From Xaviernesmea oryzae (GTDB taxonomy: Bacteria; Pseudomonadota; Alphaproteobacteria; Rhizobiales; Rhizobiaceae), in contig NZ_FOAM01000002.1 of NCBI RefSeq assembly GCF_900109605.1, forward strand, positions 62,001-126,000: 64,000 nucleotides of DNA, in the 5' to 3' direction. Under the pieces are notes generated by a model. That model made no database searches, was not told the DNA's origin, and was given only the letters and a program-made list of their open reading frames with translations. Both the position numbers and the translations under genes were made by a program. Shown in pieces: positions 29,770 through 39,859 of the stretch (position 1 is its first letter; each line of letters opens with the position of its first letter).

Positions 29770-30492
29770 ATGCCCGCTCAGCCGCTGTACAAACGCGTCC
29801 TGCTCAAGGCTTCCGGCGAAGCCTTGATGGGAAATCAAGGTTTCGGCATTGATGTCGCCGTTGCCGATCGCATTGCCTCCGACATTGCGGCTGCGCGCGC
29901 CATGGGCGTTGAAGTCGGCGTCGTGGTTGGCGGTGGCAACATTTTCCGCGGCGTCGCCGTTGCGTCCAAGGGCGGAGACCGGGTTACCGGCGACCACATG
30001 GGCATGCTGGCGACCGTGATCAACGCTCTGGCGCTCGCCACATCGCTACGCAAACTCGATGTCGATACGGTCGTGCTCTCGGCCATCGCCATGCCGGAAA
30101 TCTGCGAGAGCTTCTCCCAGCGCGCGACCCTGCATCATCTATCGCTCGGCCGTGTCGTGATCTTCGCCGGCGGAACGGGCAATCCCTTCTTCACCACCGA
30201 CTCGGCCGCCGCGCTGCGCGCCGCCGAAATGGGTGCCGAGGCCATCTTCAAGGGCACGCAGGTCGACGGCATCTATTCGGCCGACCCGAAGAAGGATCCG
30301 ACCGCCACCCGCTTCGATAAGCTGACCCATTCCGACGTGCTGGCCAAGGGGCTTGCTGTCATGGATGTCGCCGCCGTCGCGCTTGCCCGCGAAAATCATA
30401 TCCCGATCATCGTCTTCTCGATCCACGAGAAGGGCGGCTTCACCGACATCCTCTCCGGCGGCGGCCTCTGCACGATCGTCTCCGACAATTAA
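29770..30492 (+). CDS. pyrH: Uridylate kinase
   Basis: Phosphorylates UMP to UDP, feeding pyrimidine nucleotides and UDP-sugars. 240 residues, amino-acid-kinase fold: YKRVLLKASGEALMG (phosphate loop Lys), VVVGGGNIFRGVA, GDHMGMLATVINALAL, VIFAGGTGNPFFTTDSAAAL and the C-terminal FSIHEKGGFTDILSG. The ATG at 29770 follows CAGGAG; 48 in-frame codons upstream are not conserved. Sits in the standard rpsB-tsf-pyrH-frr order. Confidence 0.97.
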   Translation: MPAQPLYKRVLLKASGEALMGNQGFGIDVAVADRIASDIAAARAMGVEVGVVVGGGNIFRGVAVASKGGDRVTGDHMGMLATVINALALATSLRKLDVDTVVLSAIAMPEICESFSQRATLHHLSLGRVVIFAGGTGNPFFTTDSAAALRAAEMGAEAIFKGTQVDGIYSADPKKDPTATRFDKLTHSDVLAKGLAVMDVAAVALARENHIPIIVFSIHEKGGFTDILSGGGLCTIVSDN

Positions 30493-30811
30493 AATCGACT
30501 TGCGAGGCCGGGTTCGGCTTCTAGCGGTTCCTCCGGCGCATCGTCCGGTCGCGCCGGCTATTAGGGCAGGCCATCGGTGCGGGATCACACGATTCTCGCG
30601 CATGGACTGGCTTTTTGCACCGACAGAGCTTGCGCCGCGTGGCAGGCCGAAGCATGAGAAGAACAGGGCTTGGCCGGCTTCTCACCGAAGAGGCGGGCCA
30701 GGCCGATGATCTTTTGACCAGCTGTCCTATGTGGTTGCGCTTGGGCGCGCGGGCGGCGGACAGGCGTAAGCGGGCCGGGAAGAGCGCCGGCGAAAATGGG
30801 AGTGTGACACC
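30493..30811. other. pyrH-frr spacer
   Basis: 319 bases, GC-rich, with no convincing open frame, no long inverted repeat and no T-run terminator. Probably transcribed through, with a possible frr promoter that I could not place. Confidence 0.4.
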
Positions 30812-31372
30812 ATGAGCAAGGGTATTGACCTCAACGATATCAAACGGCGCATGGACGGCGCTTTGGCGGCGTTCAAGAACGACATCGCCTCGCTGCGCAC
30901 CGGCCGCGCCTCCGCCAATGTTCTCGATCCCGTCATGGTAGAGGCCTATGGCTCCCGCGTGCCGCTGAACCAGGTCGCCAACATTACCGTGCCGGAGCCG
31001 CGCATGCTGGGCGTCTCGATCTGGGACCGGCAGATGGTCGGCGCTGTCGACCGGGCGATCCGGGAGTCCAATCTCGGCCTCAATCCGATCATCGACGGGC
31101 AGAACCTGCGCATTCCGCTGCCCGAGCTCAACGAGGAGCGTCGCCGCTCGCTCGTCAAGGTCGCGCACGATTATGCCGAGAAGAGCAAGGTCGCGATCCG
31201 CCATGTTCGCCGTGACGGCATGGATGCCTTGAAGAAGGCCGAGAAAGACGGTGTCGTCGGCCAGGATGAAAGCCGCAGCCTGTCTGAAAAAGTGCAGAAA
31301 ATCACCGACGACATGATTTCTGACGTCGACCGCTTGCTTGCGGACAAGGAAAAGGAAATCATGCAGGTCTAA
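30812..31372 (+). CDS. frr: Ribosome recycling factor
   Basis: Splits post-termination ribosomes with EF-G. 186 residues of the L-shaped two-domain fold: [20 protein letters not shown], the conserved [53 protein letters not shown] and [20 protein letters not shown]. The ATG at 30812 follows GGGAG at normal distance. Followed after 182 bases by uppS. Confidence 0.98.
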   Translation: MSKGIDLNDIKRRMDGALAAFKNDIASLRTGRASANVLDPVMVEAYGSRVPLNQVANITVPEPRMLGVSIWDRQMVGAVDRAIRESNLGLNPIIDGQNLRIPLPELNEERRRSLVKVAHDYAEKSKVAIRHVRRDGMDALKKAEKDGVVGQDESRSLSEKVQKITDDMISDVDRLLADKEKEIMQV

Positions 31373-31554
31373 TGACGCCTGAAATTCTCCGGGCGGGGAG
31401 CGGGCGAGACCTTTTGCTACCGAAGAAGATCGGGATGCCGCCGCTGTGGCGCTTTTGATCCGGCAGCCGAAGGTCGGTCCATCTGCCGGCTCGGGGTTTT
31501 CGAGGGGCGTCTTGCACGCTGCATGTGTCGACTCTTTCCTATGACGGGCGGTCA

Positions 31555-32301
31555 ATGTCCACAGCCAGATCTCACACCGTTCCCCAGCACGTGGCCATCA
31601 TCATGGACGGGAACGGGCGTTGGGCCAACAAGCGCGGCCTGCCGCGCACGCTCGGCCATAAGAAGGGCGTGGAAGCCGTGCGCGAGGCCGTGCGCATTGC
31701 CGGCGATCTGGGCATCGACTACCTGACCCTTTTTGCTTTCTCCTCCGAGAACTGGCGCCGGCCGGAAGCCGAGGTCAACGACCTCATGGGCCTGCTGAAA
31801 GTCTTCATCCGCCGCGACCTGGCAGAGCTGCATCGCAAGAATGTGCGCATCCGCATCATCGGCGACCGCGTGAACCTGCGCGGCGATATTCTTCCCCTGC
31901 TGGAAGAGGCCGAGGAAACCACGACGCGAAACACCGGAATCACCCTGGTCATCGCCTTCAACTATGGCGCGCGCGACGAGATCACGCGCGCGGTGCAGGC
32001 GCTTGCCGTCGACGTCGCGGCCGGACGCCTGGCGCCGGAGGATATCACCGCCCAGCGCGTGGCCAGCCGTCTCGACACGGCCGGGATTCCCGATCCCGAC
32101 CTGGTGATCCGCACCAGCGGCGAGGAGCGGCTGTCAAACTTCCTGCTCTGGCAGGCCGCCTATGCCGAACTCGTCTTCGTGCCGGAGTTCTGGCCGGATT
32201 TCGACCGCGACGTCTTCCTGCGTGCGCTCGATGTCTATGCCCGCCGCGACAGGCGCTTCGGTGGTGTGACGAGCGCTCCCACTCTGGCCGTCGGTTCCTG
32301 A
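31555..32301 (+). CDS. uppS: Isoprenyl (undecaprenyl diphosphate) synthase
   Basis: cis-Prenyltransferase that extends farnesyl diphosphate with IPP to the C55 lipid carrier for peptidoglycan and O-antigen. 248 residues. The catalytic [13 protein letters not shown] has Asp18; also [25 protein letters not shown] and the IPP-binding [20 protein letters not shown]. The ATG at 31555 is preferred over an in-frame GTG ten codons earlier because it gives the usual short N-terminus. The stop shares one base with the cdsA start (TGATG), so the two are coupled. Confidence 0.96.
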   Translation: MSTARSHTVPQHVAIIMDGNGRWANKRGLPRTLGHKKGVEAVREAVRIAGDLGIDYLTLFAFSSENWRRPEAEVNDLMGLLKVFIRRDLAELHRKNVRIRIIGDRVNLRGDILPLLEEAEETTTRNTGITLVIAFNYGARDEITRAVQALAVDVAAGRLAPEDITAQRVASRLDTAGIPDPDLVIRTSGEERLSNFLLWQAAYAELVFVPEFWPDFDRDVFLRALDVYARRDRRFGGVTSAPTLAVGS

Positions 32302-33152
32302 TGACGCGCGAACTCAAGCTTCGAATCGTCTCGGGAATCGTGCTCGCGCTCTTCGCGCTGGTGGTGACCTGGGTGGGCGGGCATGTCTTCGCGCTCTTTA
32401 GTGTCGCGATCGGGGCGCTGATTTTTTCTGAATGGAGCACGATGACGCGCCTGGTCCTGCGTGGCCGGCGCGGCGTGGTGCTCGGCTGGGCGACGCTCGC
32501 GCTTTCGGCGGTCTTCATGTTTGCGCTGGGGATTCTCGCAGCTCTGGCCGTGGTTTTCGTTGGCGTCATTGCCGCAGCCCTGCTCTATCGTGCCCGCCAT
32601 GCCAGTCCCTGGCTGCCGGCGGGCATTCTGTATTCCGGCCTGTCGATGATCTCGCTCGCCGCGGTCCGGGGCAGCGGGGAGGCGGGGCTGCTCGCCACCG
32701 TCTTTCTCTTCGCCGTTGTCTGGTCCACCGATATCATGGCGTTCTTCTTCGGCCGTGCAATTGGCGGGCCGAAACTCGCTCCGCGGATTTCGCCCGGCAA
32801 GACCTGGTCCGGCGCAATCGGCGGCACGGTGTCCGGCGTGGCCGCGGGTGCGGCCGTTCAGATCCTGGCGGGCGGGCAGGGTGTGCTGCGCATTCTCGCC
32901 ATCGCCCTGGTGCTGTCGGCCGCCGGTCAGGCAGGCGATCTCTTCGAATCCTGGGTCAAGCGCCGCTCGGGCGTGAAGGATTCCGGCCGCATCATTCCCG
33001 GTCATGGCGGTGTGATGGACCGGGCGGATGCGCTGGTCGTCGCTGCCGCGTTGGCTCTGGCCATCGTGCTCGTCCAGGCAGCACTCTCGGGCGATCTTGC
33101 GGCTCTGGATGGACAGCGGGCTTCGATTGGTGCAATCCTGCTCGGTCTGTGA
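32301..33152 (+). CDS. cdsA: Phosphatidate cytidylyltransferase
   Basis: Makes CDP-diacylglycerol from phosphatidate and CTP, the entry to all phospholipids. 283 residues with about eight hydrophobic helices and the CTP-transferase signature: PRISPGKTWSGAIGGTVSG, then SWVKRRSGVKDSGRIIPGHG and GVMDRADALV. It starts on the last base of the uppS stop codon and is followed 36 bases later by rseP. Inner membrane. Confidence 0.96.
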   Translation: MTRELKLRIVSGIVLALFALVVTWVGGHVFALFSVAIGALIFSEWSTMTRLVLRGRRGVVLGWATLALSAVFMFALGILAALAVVFVGVIAAALLYRARHASPWLPAGILYSGLSMISLAAVRGSGEAGLLATVFLFAVVWSTDIMAFFFGRAIGGPKLAPRISPGKTWSGAIGGTVSGVAAGAAVQILAGGQGVLRILAIALVLSAAGQAGDLFESWVKRRSGVKDSGRIIPGHGGVMDRADALVVAAALALAIVLVQAALSGDLAALDGQRASIGAILLGL

Positions 33153-33188
33153 AGGGCGGCTCTGTGTTGCCCTTGGGAGTTTGATGAC

Positions 33189-34322
33189 ATGGCATTCCTC
33201 GGCGACACGCTGCATTTTCTCGTCGGCTACATCCTGCCGTTCCTCGTGGTGCTGACCCTGATCGTCTTCGTGCACGAAATGGGTCACTATCTCGTCGGCC
33301 GCTGGACCGGCATTCGCGTGCTGGCCTTCTCCATCGGCTTCGGACCGGAATTGATCGGCTTCAACGACCGGCACGGCACGCGCTGGAAGCTCTCGGCCAT
33401 CCCGCTTGGCGGCTATGTGCGTTTTTACGGCGATGGCGACGCGGCCAGCACGCCGGATTATGCGGCGCTGGAGGAGATGAGACCGGAAGACCGTGGCAAC
33501 ACCTTCCTCGGCGCCAGGCTCTGGAAGCGCGCGGCAACGGTTGCCGCTGGCCCGATCGCCAACTTCATTCTGGCAATCGCGATTTTTGCCGTCATCTTCG
33601 CCACCTACGGCAAGCATATTGCCGATCCCACCGTGTCGGAAGTCAAGCCGGGCAGCGCGGCCGAGCGCGCCGGTGTTCTGCCGGGTGATCGGCTGGTGGC
33701 AATCGACGGGACGCCCGTCGTCACCTTCGACGATGTCCGCCGCTATGTTGGCGTTCGCCCGGACATGCCGATTTCCGTGAGAATCGATCGCGGCGGCAAG
33801 GATGTGGACCTGACCATGGTGCCCGAGCGCAGCGTGATCGAGGACCAGTTCGGCAACAAGATGGAGCTGGGCATCATCGGCATTCTGACGAGCCAGCAGA
33901 GCGGCAATTTCCGCGTCCAGACCTTCGGCCCCCTGCAGGCTATTGGCGAGGGCGCGCGTGAGAGCTGGAACGTCGTGACCGGCACGTTCGACTATATCGG
34001 CAATCTCATTGCCGGGCGGATGAAGGCCGACCAACTCGGCGGGCCGATCCGCGTGGCTCAGGCTTCGGGGCAGATGGCGACGTTGGGGCTGGTCGCCCTC
34101 TTCCATCTGGCGGCCGTGTTGTCCGTCTCCATCGGCCTGTTGAACCTGATGCCGGTTCCGGTTCTCGATGGCGGGCATCTGATGTTCTATGCCATCGAGG
34201 GAATCCGCGGCCGGCCTTTGGGTGCGGGCGCCCAGGACGTCGCCTTCCGTATCGGCTTTGCCATGGTGCTGATGCTGATGGTCTTTGCCACTTGGAACGA
34301 CATCAGTTCGCTGCTCGGCTAA
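33189..34322 (+). CDS. rseP: RIP zinc metalloprotease RseP
   Basis: Site-2 intramembrane protease that cleaves anti-sigma factors and signal-peptide remnants. 377 residues. The first helix carries the zinc motif HEMGH (29-33), followed by the GFGPELIGF loop. A single PDZ domain spans about 140-205 (KPGSAAERAGVLPGDRLVAI), and the third metal ligand is in NLMPVPVLDGGHLMF. E. coli RseP has two PDZ domains; one is usual in alphaproteobacteria. The ATG at 33189 closely follows cdsA. dxr, which lies here in some proteobacteria, is absent. Confidence 0.95.
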   Translation: MAFLGDTLHFLVGYILPFLVVLTLIVFVHEMGHYLVGRWTGIRVLAFSIGFGPELIGFNDRHGTRWKLSAIPLGGYVRFYGDGDAASTPDYAALEEMRPEDRGNTFLGARLWKRAATVAAGPIANFILAIAIFAVIFATYGKHIADPTVSEVKPGSAAERAGVLPGDRLVAIDGTPVVTFDDVRRYVGVRPDMPISVRIDRGGKDVDLTMVPERSVIEDQFGNKMELGIIGILTSQQSGNFRVQTFGPLQAIGEGARESWNVVTGTFDYIGNLIAGRMKADQLGGPIRVAQASGQMATLGLVALFHLAAVLSVSIGLLNLMPVPVLDGGHLMFYAIEGIRGRPLGAGAQDVAFRIGFAMVLMLMVFATWNDISSLLG

Positions 34323-34657
34323 CAGGCGGACAGGGTTTGCTTCCGAGTCTCGACGGCGGGGGGCACTGTCTCGTTTCGGGACTGGGGATGGATCTGTGTC
34401 GCTCAAGCTCCGCCGCTTATGCCAAACAGGCCGATAATGCGGGTAAACCTTGCCAAATCCTTGCACAAAGGCTTGATTTATAACAGTTTGTTTACCCTAA
34501 TGGACGCTGAGCGTGGCCATTAGGACACGGGGCTTTGTCGAAGTAAACGGAAATGAAGGCCTGACCTTGCTTCAATGGCAAAAGACGGTAAAACGGCAGC
34601 ATGACCGGAGTCGGCACGAGTTTGCCGCGTGACATCGGAAAAAGGTAAGAAGACGAC
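34323..34657 (+). promoter_or_regulatory. bamA leader with alternative stem-loops
   Basis: 335 bases without a gene. GGGTAAAC (34441-34448) can pair with GTTTACCC (34490-34497). CCTAATGG plus ACGCT (34496-34508) can pair with AGCGT and CCATTAGG (34510-34524, two bases unpaired). The two stems share bases 34496-34497, so they exclude each other. The AT-rich stretch between (34471-34484, GCTTGATTTATAAC) may be a promoter -10 region. The bamA ATG lies 133 bases beyond. Confidence 0.5.
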
Positions 34658-36994
34658 ATGATAGCTGGTTCGAGATTTTTGACTGCGGTTTCGGCAGTCG
34701 CGCTGTCTGCAGGGATGGTGACGACGGGTGCCGGCGTGGCCATGCTTGCAAGCGCCTCTGTCGCCCAGGCTGCGACCGTTTCGCGGATCGAGGTTCGCGG
34801 CGGGACGCGCGTCAGCCCGGAAACGGTGCGTGCCAATATCAGTATCGTCCCCGGCAAGCCGTTTTCCGGCGCCGACATCGACGCATCGGTTCGCCGGCTC
34901 TACCAGACCGGATATTTCTCCGACGTCACCATCAATGTCGCCGGTTCGACGCTTGTCGTCACCGTCAAGGAAGCCCAGCTGATCAATCAGGTGGTCTTCA
35001 ACGGCAACAGCAAGATCAAGGACGACAAGCTTCAGTCGATCGTCAAGACCAAGGCGCTCGGCCCTTATAACGAGGCGACTGTCCAGGCTGACGTTCAGAC
35101 GATCAAGGACGCCTATGCCGCGACCGGCCGCAGCGACGTGACCGTTGAGGTCAAGACCGCACCGATCGCCGAGGGTCGCATCAATCTCGCCTTCCAGATC
35201 AACGAAGGCGAGCGCACCAAGATCAAGGACATCAGCTTCGAGGGCAACAGCGCCTACAGCAACAACCGGCTGCGCTCTGTCATCCTCACCAAGGAGTCGG
35301 GGATCTTCTCCTTCCTGACCCGCAAGGACGTCTACAGCCCCGAAAAGCTGCAGGCCGACGAGGAAGCCCTGCGTCAGTTCTATTACAACCGCGGCTATGC
35401 GGACTTCCGTGTTGTCTCCTCGAGTGCCGATCTCGATCCGGCCACGAACCAGTACAACATCAAGTTCGTCGTCGAAGAAGGTCCGCGCTATGATTTCGGC
35501 GCGATCAATGTCGAGTCGACCGTCGAGGGTGTGAATGTCGAGGATCTGAAGGGTCTGGTTGTCAGCCGGCAGGGCGAGATCTACAAGGCCAAGGATGTTC
35601 AGGACACGATGTCGGCGATCTCGCGCCGTGTGGCTGCCCAGGGCTATCCTTTCGCTCGCGTCACGCCGCGCGGCAACCGCGATTTCGGCTCCCACACCAT
35701 CGCTGTCGATTATCTCGTCGACCAGGGCGAGCGTGCCTATGTCGAGCGCATCGACATTCGCGGCAACACCCGCACGCGTGACTATGTCATTCGCCGTGAG
35801 TTCGATATCAGCGAAGGCGACGCCTTCAATCAGGAAATGATCGCTTCGGCCAAGCGCCGTCTCGAAGCGCTCGGCTATTTCTCCTCGGTCAATATTTCGA
35901 CTCAGCAGGGCAGCGCGGCCGACCGTGTCGTCGTGGTCGTCGATGTGCAGGACCAGTCGACCGGCTCCTTCGGTATCGGCGCCGGTTATGCAGCCGGCAG
36001 CGGCGGCGGTCTGCTGCTCGAAGCTTCGATCGAGGAAAAGAACTTCCTCGGCCGTGGCCAGTATATCCGCCTGGCCGCAGGCCGTGGCGAAAACAGCAAG
36101 ACCTACAATCTCTCGTTCACCGAGCCCTATTTCCTCGGCTACCGTCTGGCCGCTGGCTTCGACGTGTTCAAAAACGAGAATGATTTCAAGGACGACGACA
36201 ATTACAGCTACGAGGATCAGGGCTTCAGCCTGCGCGTGACCGCGCCGATCACCGAGCGTCTATCGTCCACCTTCCGCTACACCTTCACGCAGCTGGATTA
36301 TAGCGGTGACCAGTCGGAACTGGCCTCGCCCTATCGCCATGTCGTGCGCGGGTCGCCATGGACGCGCTCGGCCGTGTCGCAGACTCTGACCTACAACACG
36401 CTTGATGATGCGCAGCTGCCGCATGGAGGTATGCTCGCCTCCTTCACGCATGAATATGCGGGTCTTGGCGGTACGTCGGATTATTACAAGGTCAGCGGCA
36501 AGGCCAAGCTATACTACACGCTGAACGACGAAGCCGATATCATCGGCTCGCTGGCGGGTTCTGCCGGCCATATCTTCAAGACGGGCAGCCAGATGGAGGT
36601 CTTCGACCAGTTCCAGCTCGGCAATTCCGATATTCGCGGTTTCGAGCGCAATGGCGTGGGCCCGCGCAGCTTGAAATATGATAATGCCATCGGCGGCACG
36701 ACCTATTTCACCGCTTCGGCCGAAGCGACTTTCCCGATCCCGGGTGTTTCGCGTGATGCCGGCTTCCGCGGCGCGATCTTTGCCGATGCCGGCACGCTCT
36801 ACGGCAATGATGTTCCGGTCACCAAGGACGACCGCGTCGTCGGCACCGATGCGTCGCTGCGCGCATCTGTCGGTATCGGCCTGATCTGGGCCTCGCCCTT
36901 CGGTCCGCTGCGTGTCGACTACGCCGTGCCGATCGCCAAGCGCGACTATGACCGTGTTCAGAACCTGAAGCTTGGTATTTCCTCGCAGTTCTGA
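34658..36994 (+). CDS. bamA: Outer membrane protein assembly factor BamA
   Basis: Essential outer-membrane insertase. 778 residues: signal peptide (MIAGSRFLTAVSAVALSAGM, cut after VAQA near 38), five POTRA domains (about 40-440; for example VSRIEVRGGTRVSPETVRAN, ERIDIRGNTRTRDYVIRREF), then the 16-strand beta barrel. The conserved surface-loop motif is in DIRGFERNGVGPRS, and the protein ends with Phe (LGISSQF), the barrel recognition signal. The ATG at 34658 follows AAAAAGGTAAG. It sits between rseP and the lpx genes, with its own terminator. Confidence 0.97.
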   Translation: MIAGSRFLTAVSAVALSAGMVTTGAGVAMLASASVAQAATVSRIEVRGGTRVSPETVRANISIVPGKPFSGADIDASVRRLYQTGYFSDVTINVAGSTLVVTVKEAQLINQVVFNGNSKIKDDKLQSIVKTKALGPYNEATVQADVQTIKDAYAATGRSDVTVEVKTAPIAEGRINLAFQINEGERTKIKDISFEGNSAYSNNRLRSVILTKESGIFSFLTRKDVYSPEKLQADEEALRQFYYNRGYADFRVVSSSADLDPATNQYNIKFVVEEGPRYDFGAINVESTVEGVNVEDLKGLVVSRQGEIYKAKDVQDTMSAISRRVAAQGYPFARVTPRGNRDFGSHTIAVDYLVDQGERAYVERIDIRGNTRTRDYVIRREFDISEGDAFNQEMIASAKRRLEALGYFSSVNISTQQGSAADRVVVVVDVQDQSTGSFGIGAGYAAGSGGGLLLEASIEEKNFLGRGQYIRLAAGRGENSKTYNLSFTEPYFLGYRLAAGFDVFKNENDFKDDDNYSYEDQGFSLRVTAPITERLSSTFRYTFTQLDYSGDQSELASPYRHVVRGSPWTRSAVSQTLTYNTLDDAQLPHGGMLASFTHEYAGLGGTSDYYKVSGKAKLYYTLNDEADIIGSLAGSAGHIFKTGSQMEVFDQFQLGNSDIRGFERNGVGPRSLKYDNAIGGTTYFTASAEATFPIPGVSRDAGFRGAIFADAGTLYGNDVPVTKDDRVVGTDASLRASVGIGLIWASPFGPLRVDYAVPIAKRDYDRVQNLKLGISSQF

Positions 36995-37051
36995 TCCGCA
37001 TCCAAGCCTGCGGCGCTGTTCGCGCCGCGTGCTGAAGCGGACCGCATCATC

Positions 37052-37092
37052 AACATGCCGCTGGCGACCCGTCATGCGGCATGTTTTGTTTT
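37052..37092 (+). terminator. Intrinsic terminator of bamA
   Basis: AACATGCCGC pairs with GCGGCATGTT (10 bp, 14-base loop), followed by TTTTGTTTT. It lies 57 bases after the bamA stop and makes lpxD the head of a separate unit. Confidence 0.85.
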
Positions 37093-37514
37093 GGTGCCCC
37101 CTGTCTTCCCAAGTCGATGCGATCGATCCCGTGGAAGCCGTCATCCAATCCTCTTCGAAGTTGCGGATGCGATGATGCATCTTGAGCGACAGCACCTTTC
37201 AGCAGGCTTTGCCGTCGATATCGGACCGAAAACCTCGTGCAGGCCCTGAAAAACCTTTCAGCATGCTCTTGAAGTCAACCGATTTTCAAGGCTTATGCCT
37301 GACGGCGCTGTCATCCGGCTTTGCCTCGGGTCTGGTCTGCCGTCCCTCTTTTCGCTTTCCGGGCGATGCAGGTGACGCGACCGCCTCCTGCATCGCCCTT
37401 GATCGGACGAGATGAAGGACGACATGAAGCAGCGGATTTTGACGCGTTACGGCATCTCATGTGCGTCGAGGACATGCACGATGCGGTGAAGGTGCCGTGA
37501 CTGGAGTGAACATC
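37093..37514. other. Spacer upstream of lpxD with hairpin and short repeats
   Basis: 422 bases without a gene. It contains a 12-bp perfect inverted repeat GGGCGATGCAGG / CCTGCATCGCCC (37361-37372 and 37387-37398, 14-base loop). A 15-base direct repeat ACCTTTCAGCAKGCT occurs at 37194-37208 and 37253-37267, with one mismatch. ATCGGACCGAAAA, the core word of the RIME-like repeats, occurs between the direct repeats. The lpxD operon promoter must be here. Confidence 0.5.
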
Positions 37515-38579
37515 ATGGAAAGCAGACCCTTTTATCCGCGCCATCAGGGCATTCATCTGGCGGAGCTTGCCGAGGCGATCGGCGCGGAGCTGAGCGATAC
37601 CCAAGCGGCCGATCGTCCGATCCGCTCGGTGGCGCCGGTCTCGCGCGCCAAGGCCGATGATGTCTGCTACCTGTTGACCCGCCGGCATGCGGAGGAGCTT
37701 CAGGCGACGCAGGCTGGTGCGCTGATTTGCGACGCCGCCGTGGCAAAGCTCGCGCCGGCGCATCTGCCCGTTCTTCTCACCTCCAAACCCCATACGGCCT
37801 TTGCGCTTGCCGGCGCGCTGCTCCATCCCCAGGCCTTGCGCCCGGAGGCCGTGGCTCCAGAGAGCGGCATCTCGCCTCAGGCCTTCGTCCATCCGACGGC
37901 GGAGCTCGAGGAGGGTGTCGAGATCGAACCTTTCGCGGTCATCGGTGCCGGCGCGCAGATCGGCTCGGGTACGCGGATCGGCCCCAATGTCGTCATCGGC
38001 GCCAATGTCGCCATCGGCCGGAACTGCACCATTGCCGCCGGCGCAACCATTGCCACCGCGTTGATCGGCAATCATGTGATCATCCATCCTGGCGTGCGCA
38101 TTGGACAGGATGGCTTCGGCTATGCGCCGGGTGTACGGCCGGGCATGATCAAGATCGTCCAGGTCGGGCGTGTCATCATCCAGGATCATGTCGAGATCGG
38201 CGCCAATACCACGATCGATCGCGGCACCATGGACGATACGGTGATCGGCGAGGGGACGAAGATCGACAATCTTGTGCAGATCGGGCACAACGTCCGCATT
38301 GGCCGCCATTGCGGTGTCGTCGCCCAGGTCGGTATTGCCGGTTCTGCGATCATCGGCAATGGCGTGATGATTGGCGGCAATGCCGGGATCAACGGCCATA
38401 TCACCATTGGCGATGGCGTGCAGATCGGCGCGAAGAGCGGCGTGATCGCCAGCATCGCCCCGGGCGAACGGGTTGCCGGCGTGCCGGCCCGGCCCATCAA
38501 GGACTTCTTGCGCGAGATTGCCGAAATCACGTCGCGTACCCGAAACAAACAGAGGAAATCCGGAGCCAAGGATGAGTGA
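37515..38579 (+). CDS. lpxD: UDP-3-O-(3-hydroxyacyl)glucosamine N-acyltransferase
   Basis: Third enzyme of lipid A synthesis, adding the N-linked hydroxyacyl chain. 354 residues: an N-terminal uridine-binding domain, then a left-handed beta-helix of hexapeptides ([20 protein letters not shown] and onwards) and a basic helical C-terminus. The catalytic His lies in [16 protein letters not shown]. The ATG at 37515 follows GGAG. The gene overlaps fabZ by eight bases, so lpxD-fabZ-lpxA-lpxI are coupled. Confidence 0.96.
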   Translation: MESRPFYPRHQGIHLAELAEAIGAELSDTQAADRPIRSVAPVSRAKADDVCYLLTRRHAEELQATQAGALICDAAVAKLAPAHLPVLLTSKPHTAFALAGALLHPQALRPEAVAPESGISPQAFVHPTAELEEGVEIEPFAVIGAGAQIGSGTRIGPNVVIGANVAIGRNCTIAAGATIATALIGNHVIIHPGVRIGQDGFGYAPGVRPGMIKIVQVGRVIIQDHVEIGANTTIDRGTMDDTVIGEGTKIDNLVQIGHNVRIGRHCGVVAQVGIAGSAIIGNGVMIGGNAGINGHITIGDGVQIGAKSGVIASIAPGERVAGVPARPIKDFLREIAEITSRTRNKQRKSGAKDE

Positions 38580-39039
38580 AGCAGACGCCAAAGTTCTCGG
38601 TACGGCCGATATTCGCGAGATTCTGAAGCTCCTGCCGCACCGCTACCCCTTCCTGCTCGTGGACAAGATCATCGAGATCGATGGTGACAATTCCGCGATC
38701 GGCATCAAGAACGTGACGGCGAACGAACCGCATTTCACCGGCCATTTTCCCGAGCAGCCAATCATGCCGGGTGTTCTCCTGATCGAAGGCATGGCGCAGA
38801 CGGCCGGCGCCATCTGCGCGCGTAAGACGGGCGAGGGCTCCAACCTCGTCTATTTCATGACCATCGACAATGCCCGCTTTCGCAAGCCGGTCGTGCCGGG
38901 CGACCGCGTCGAATTCCACGTCGTCAAGCAGAAGCAGCGCGGCACGATCTGGAAGTTTCACTGCGACGCAAAAGTTGACGGGCAGCTTGTCGCGGAAGCT
39001 GATATCGGCGCGATGATCATCAAGAAGGAAGATGCTTGA
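38572..39039 (+). CDS. fabZ: 3-hydroxyacyl-ACP dehydratase FabZ
   Basis: Dehydrates 3-hydroxyacyl-ACP in fatty acid synthesis and competes with LpxA and LpxD for the same substrates. 155 residues, hot-dog fold. Catalytic His58 and Glu72 lie in [20 protein letters not shown]; also [14 protein letters not shown]. The ATG at 38572 lies inside the last codons of lpxD, after GGAGCC. Overlap with lpxD and close spacing to lpxA fit joint control of fatty-acid and lipid A flux. Confidence 0.97.
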   Translation: MSEADAKVLGTADIREILKLLPHRYPFLLVDKIIEIDGDNSAIGIKNVTANEPHFTGHFPEQPIMPGVLLIEGMAQTAGAICARKTGEGSNLVYFMTIDNARFRKPVVPGDRVEFHVVKQKQRGTIWKFHCDAKVDGQLVAEADIGAMIIKKEDA

Positions 39040-39041
39040 TC

Positions 39042-39854
39042 ATGATTGCTGCAAGCGCCAAGATCCATCCGCTTTCGGTTATCGAAGAGGGAGCGGTCGT
39101 CGGCGAAAACGTGACGGTCGGTCCCTTCTGCCATGTCGGCCCGCAGGTTGTGCTGGCCGATGAGGTAACGCTGATGAGCCATGTCGTGGTCCTCGGCCGC
39201 ACCAGCATCGGCAAGGGGACGCGGATTTTTCCACAGGCTGTCATCGGCGGGGATTCGCAAAGCGTGCACCACAGTGCGCTCGACACCGAACTCAGGATCG
39301 GCGCGAACTGCACCATCCGCGAAGGCGTGACCATGAATACCGGCACGCGGGAACATGGTGGCCTGACCGAGGTCGGCGACAACAATCTCTTCCTCGCTTA
39401 TGCCCATGTCGCCCATGACTGTAAACTCGGCAACGACATCATCCTCTCGAACAATGTCATGCTGGCCGGCCATGTCACGGTCGAGGACCGTGCCATTCTC
39501 GGTGGCGGCTCGGCCGTCCACCAGTTCACCCGGATCGGCCGTCAGGCCTTCATCGGCGGTCTGTCCGCAGTCAGCTATGACGTGATCCCTTATGGCATGC
39601 TCAATGGCAATCCCGGGGTGCTTTCGGGCCTGAATGTTGTGGGCATGACGCGTGCCGGCTTTTCCAAGCCTGAGATCCACGAGGTGCGACGGGCCTATCT
39701 CGAAATTTTCGAAGGCCCCGGCAATGTGCGCACGAATGCCGAGGCGATTCGCGAACGGTTTGCCGATTGCCGGCCGGTCATGGAGATCCTCGATTTCATT
39801 GCCGCTGCCAAGGAGCGGGCTCTGTCCTCGCCACACCGGGGCAAGAAGGGCTGA
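39042..39854 (+). CDS. lpxA: UDP-N-acetylglucosamine acyltransferase
   Basis: First step of lipid A synthesis: 3-O-acylation of UDP-GlcNAc. 270 residues; hexapeptide beta-helix ([20 protein letters not shown]), the catalytic His region [20 protein letters not shown], the [19 protein letters not shown] substrate loop and a helical C-terminus. The ATG at 39042 follows GAAGGAAG; an in-frame TTG two codons upstream overlaps the fabZ stop and is less likely. lpxI follows after five bases. Confidence 0.97.
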   Translation: MIAASAKIHPLSVIEEGAVVGENVTVGPFCHVGPQVVLADEVTLMSHVVVLGRTSIGKGTRIFPQAVIGGDSQSVHHSALDTELRIGANCTIREGVTMNTGTREHGGLTEVGDNNLFLAYAHVAHDCKLGNDIILSNNVMLAGHVTVEDRAILGGGSAVHQFTRIGRQAFIGGLSAVSYDVIPYGMLNGNPGVLSGLNVVGMTRAGFSKPEIHEVRRAYLEIFEGPGNVRTNAEAIRERFADCRPVMEILDFIAAAKERALSSPHRGKKG

Positions 39855-39859
39855 GCACC

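Noticed and set aside
32235-34466. A 743-codon open frame antisense to cdsA and rseP
   Set aside because: Composition is typical of reverse-frame shadows (Arg, His, Asp, Gln), and it covers two well-conserved genes on the other strand.
39036-39041. TTG start two codons upstream of lpxA
   Set aside because: It would overlap the fabZ stop and adds nothing conserved; the ATG at 39042 is correctly placed after GAAGGAAG.
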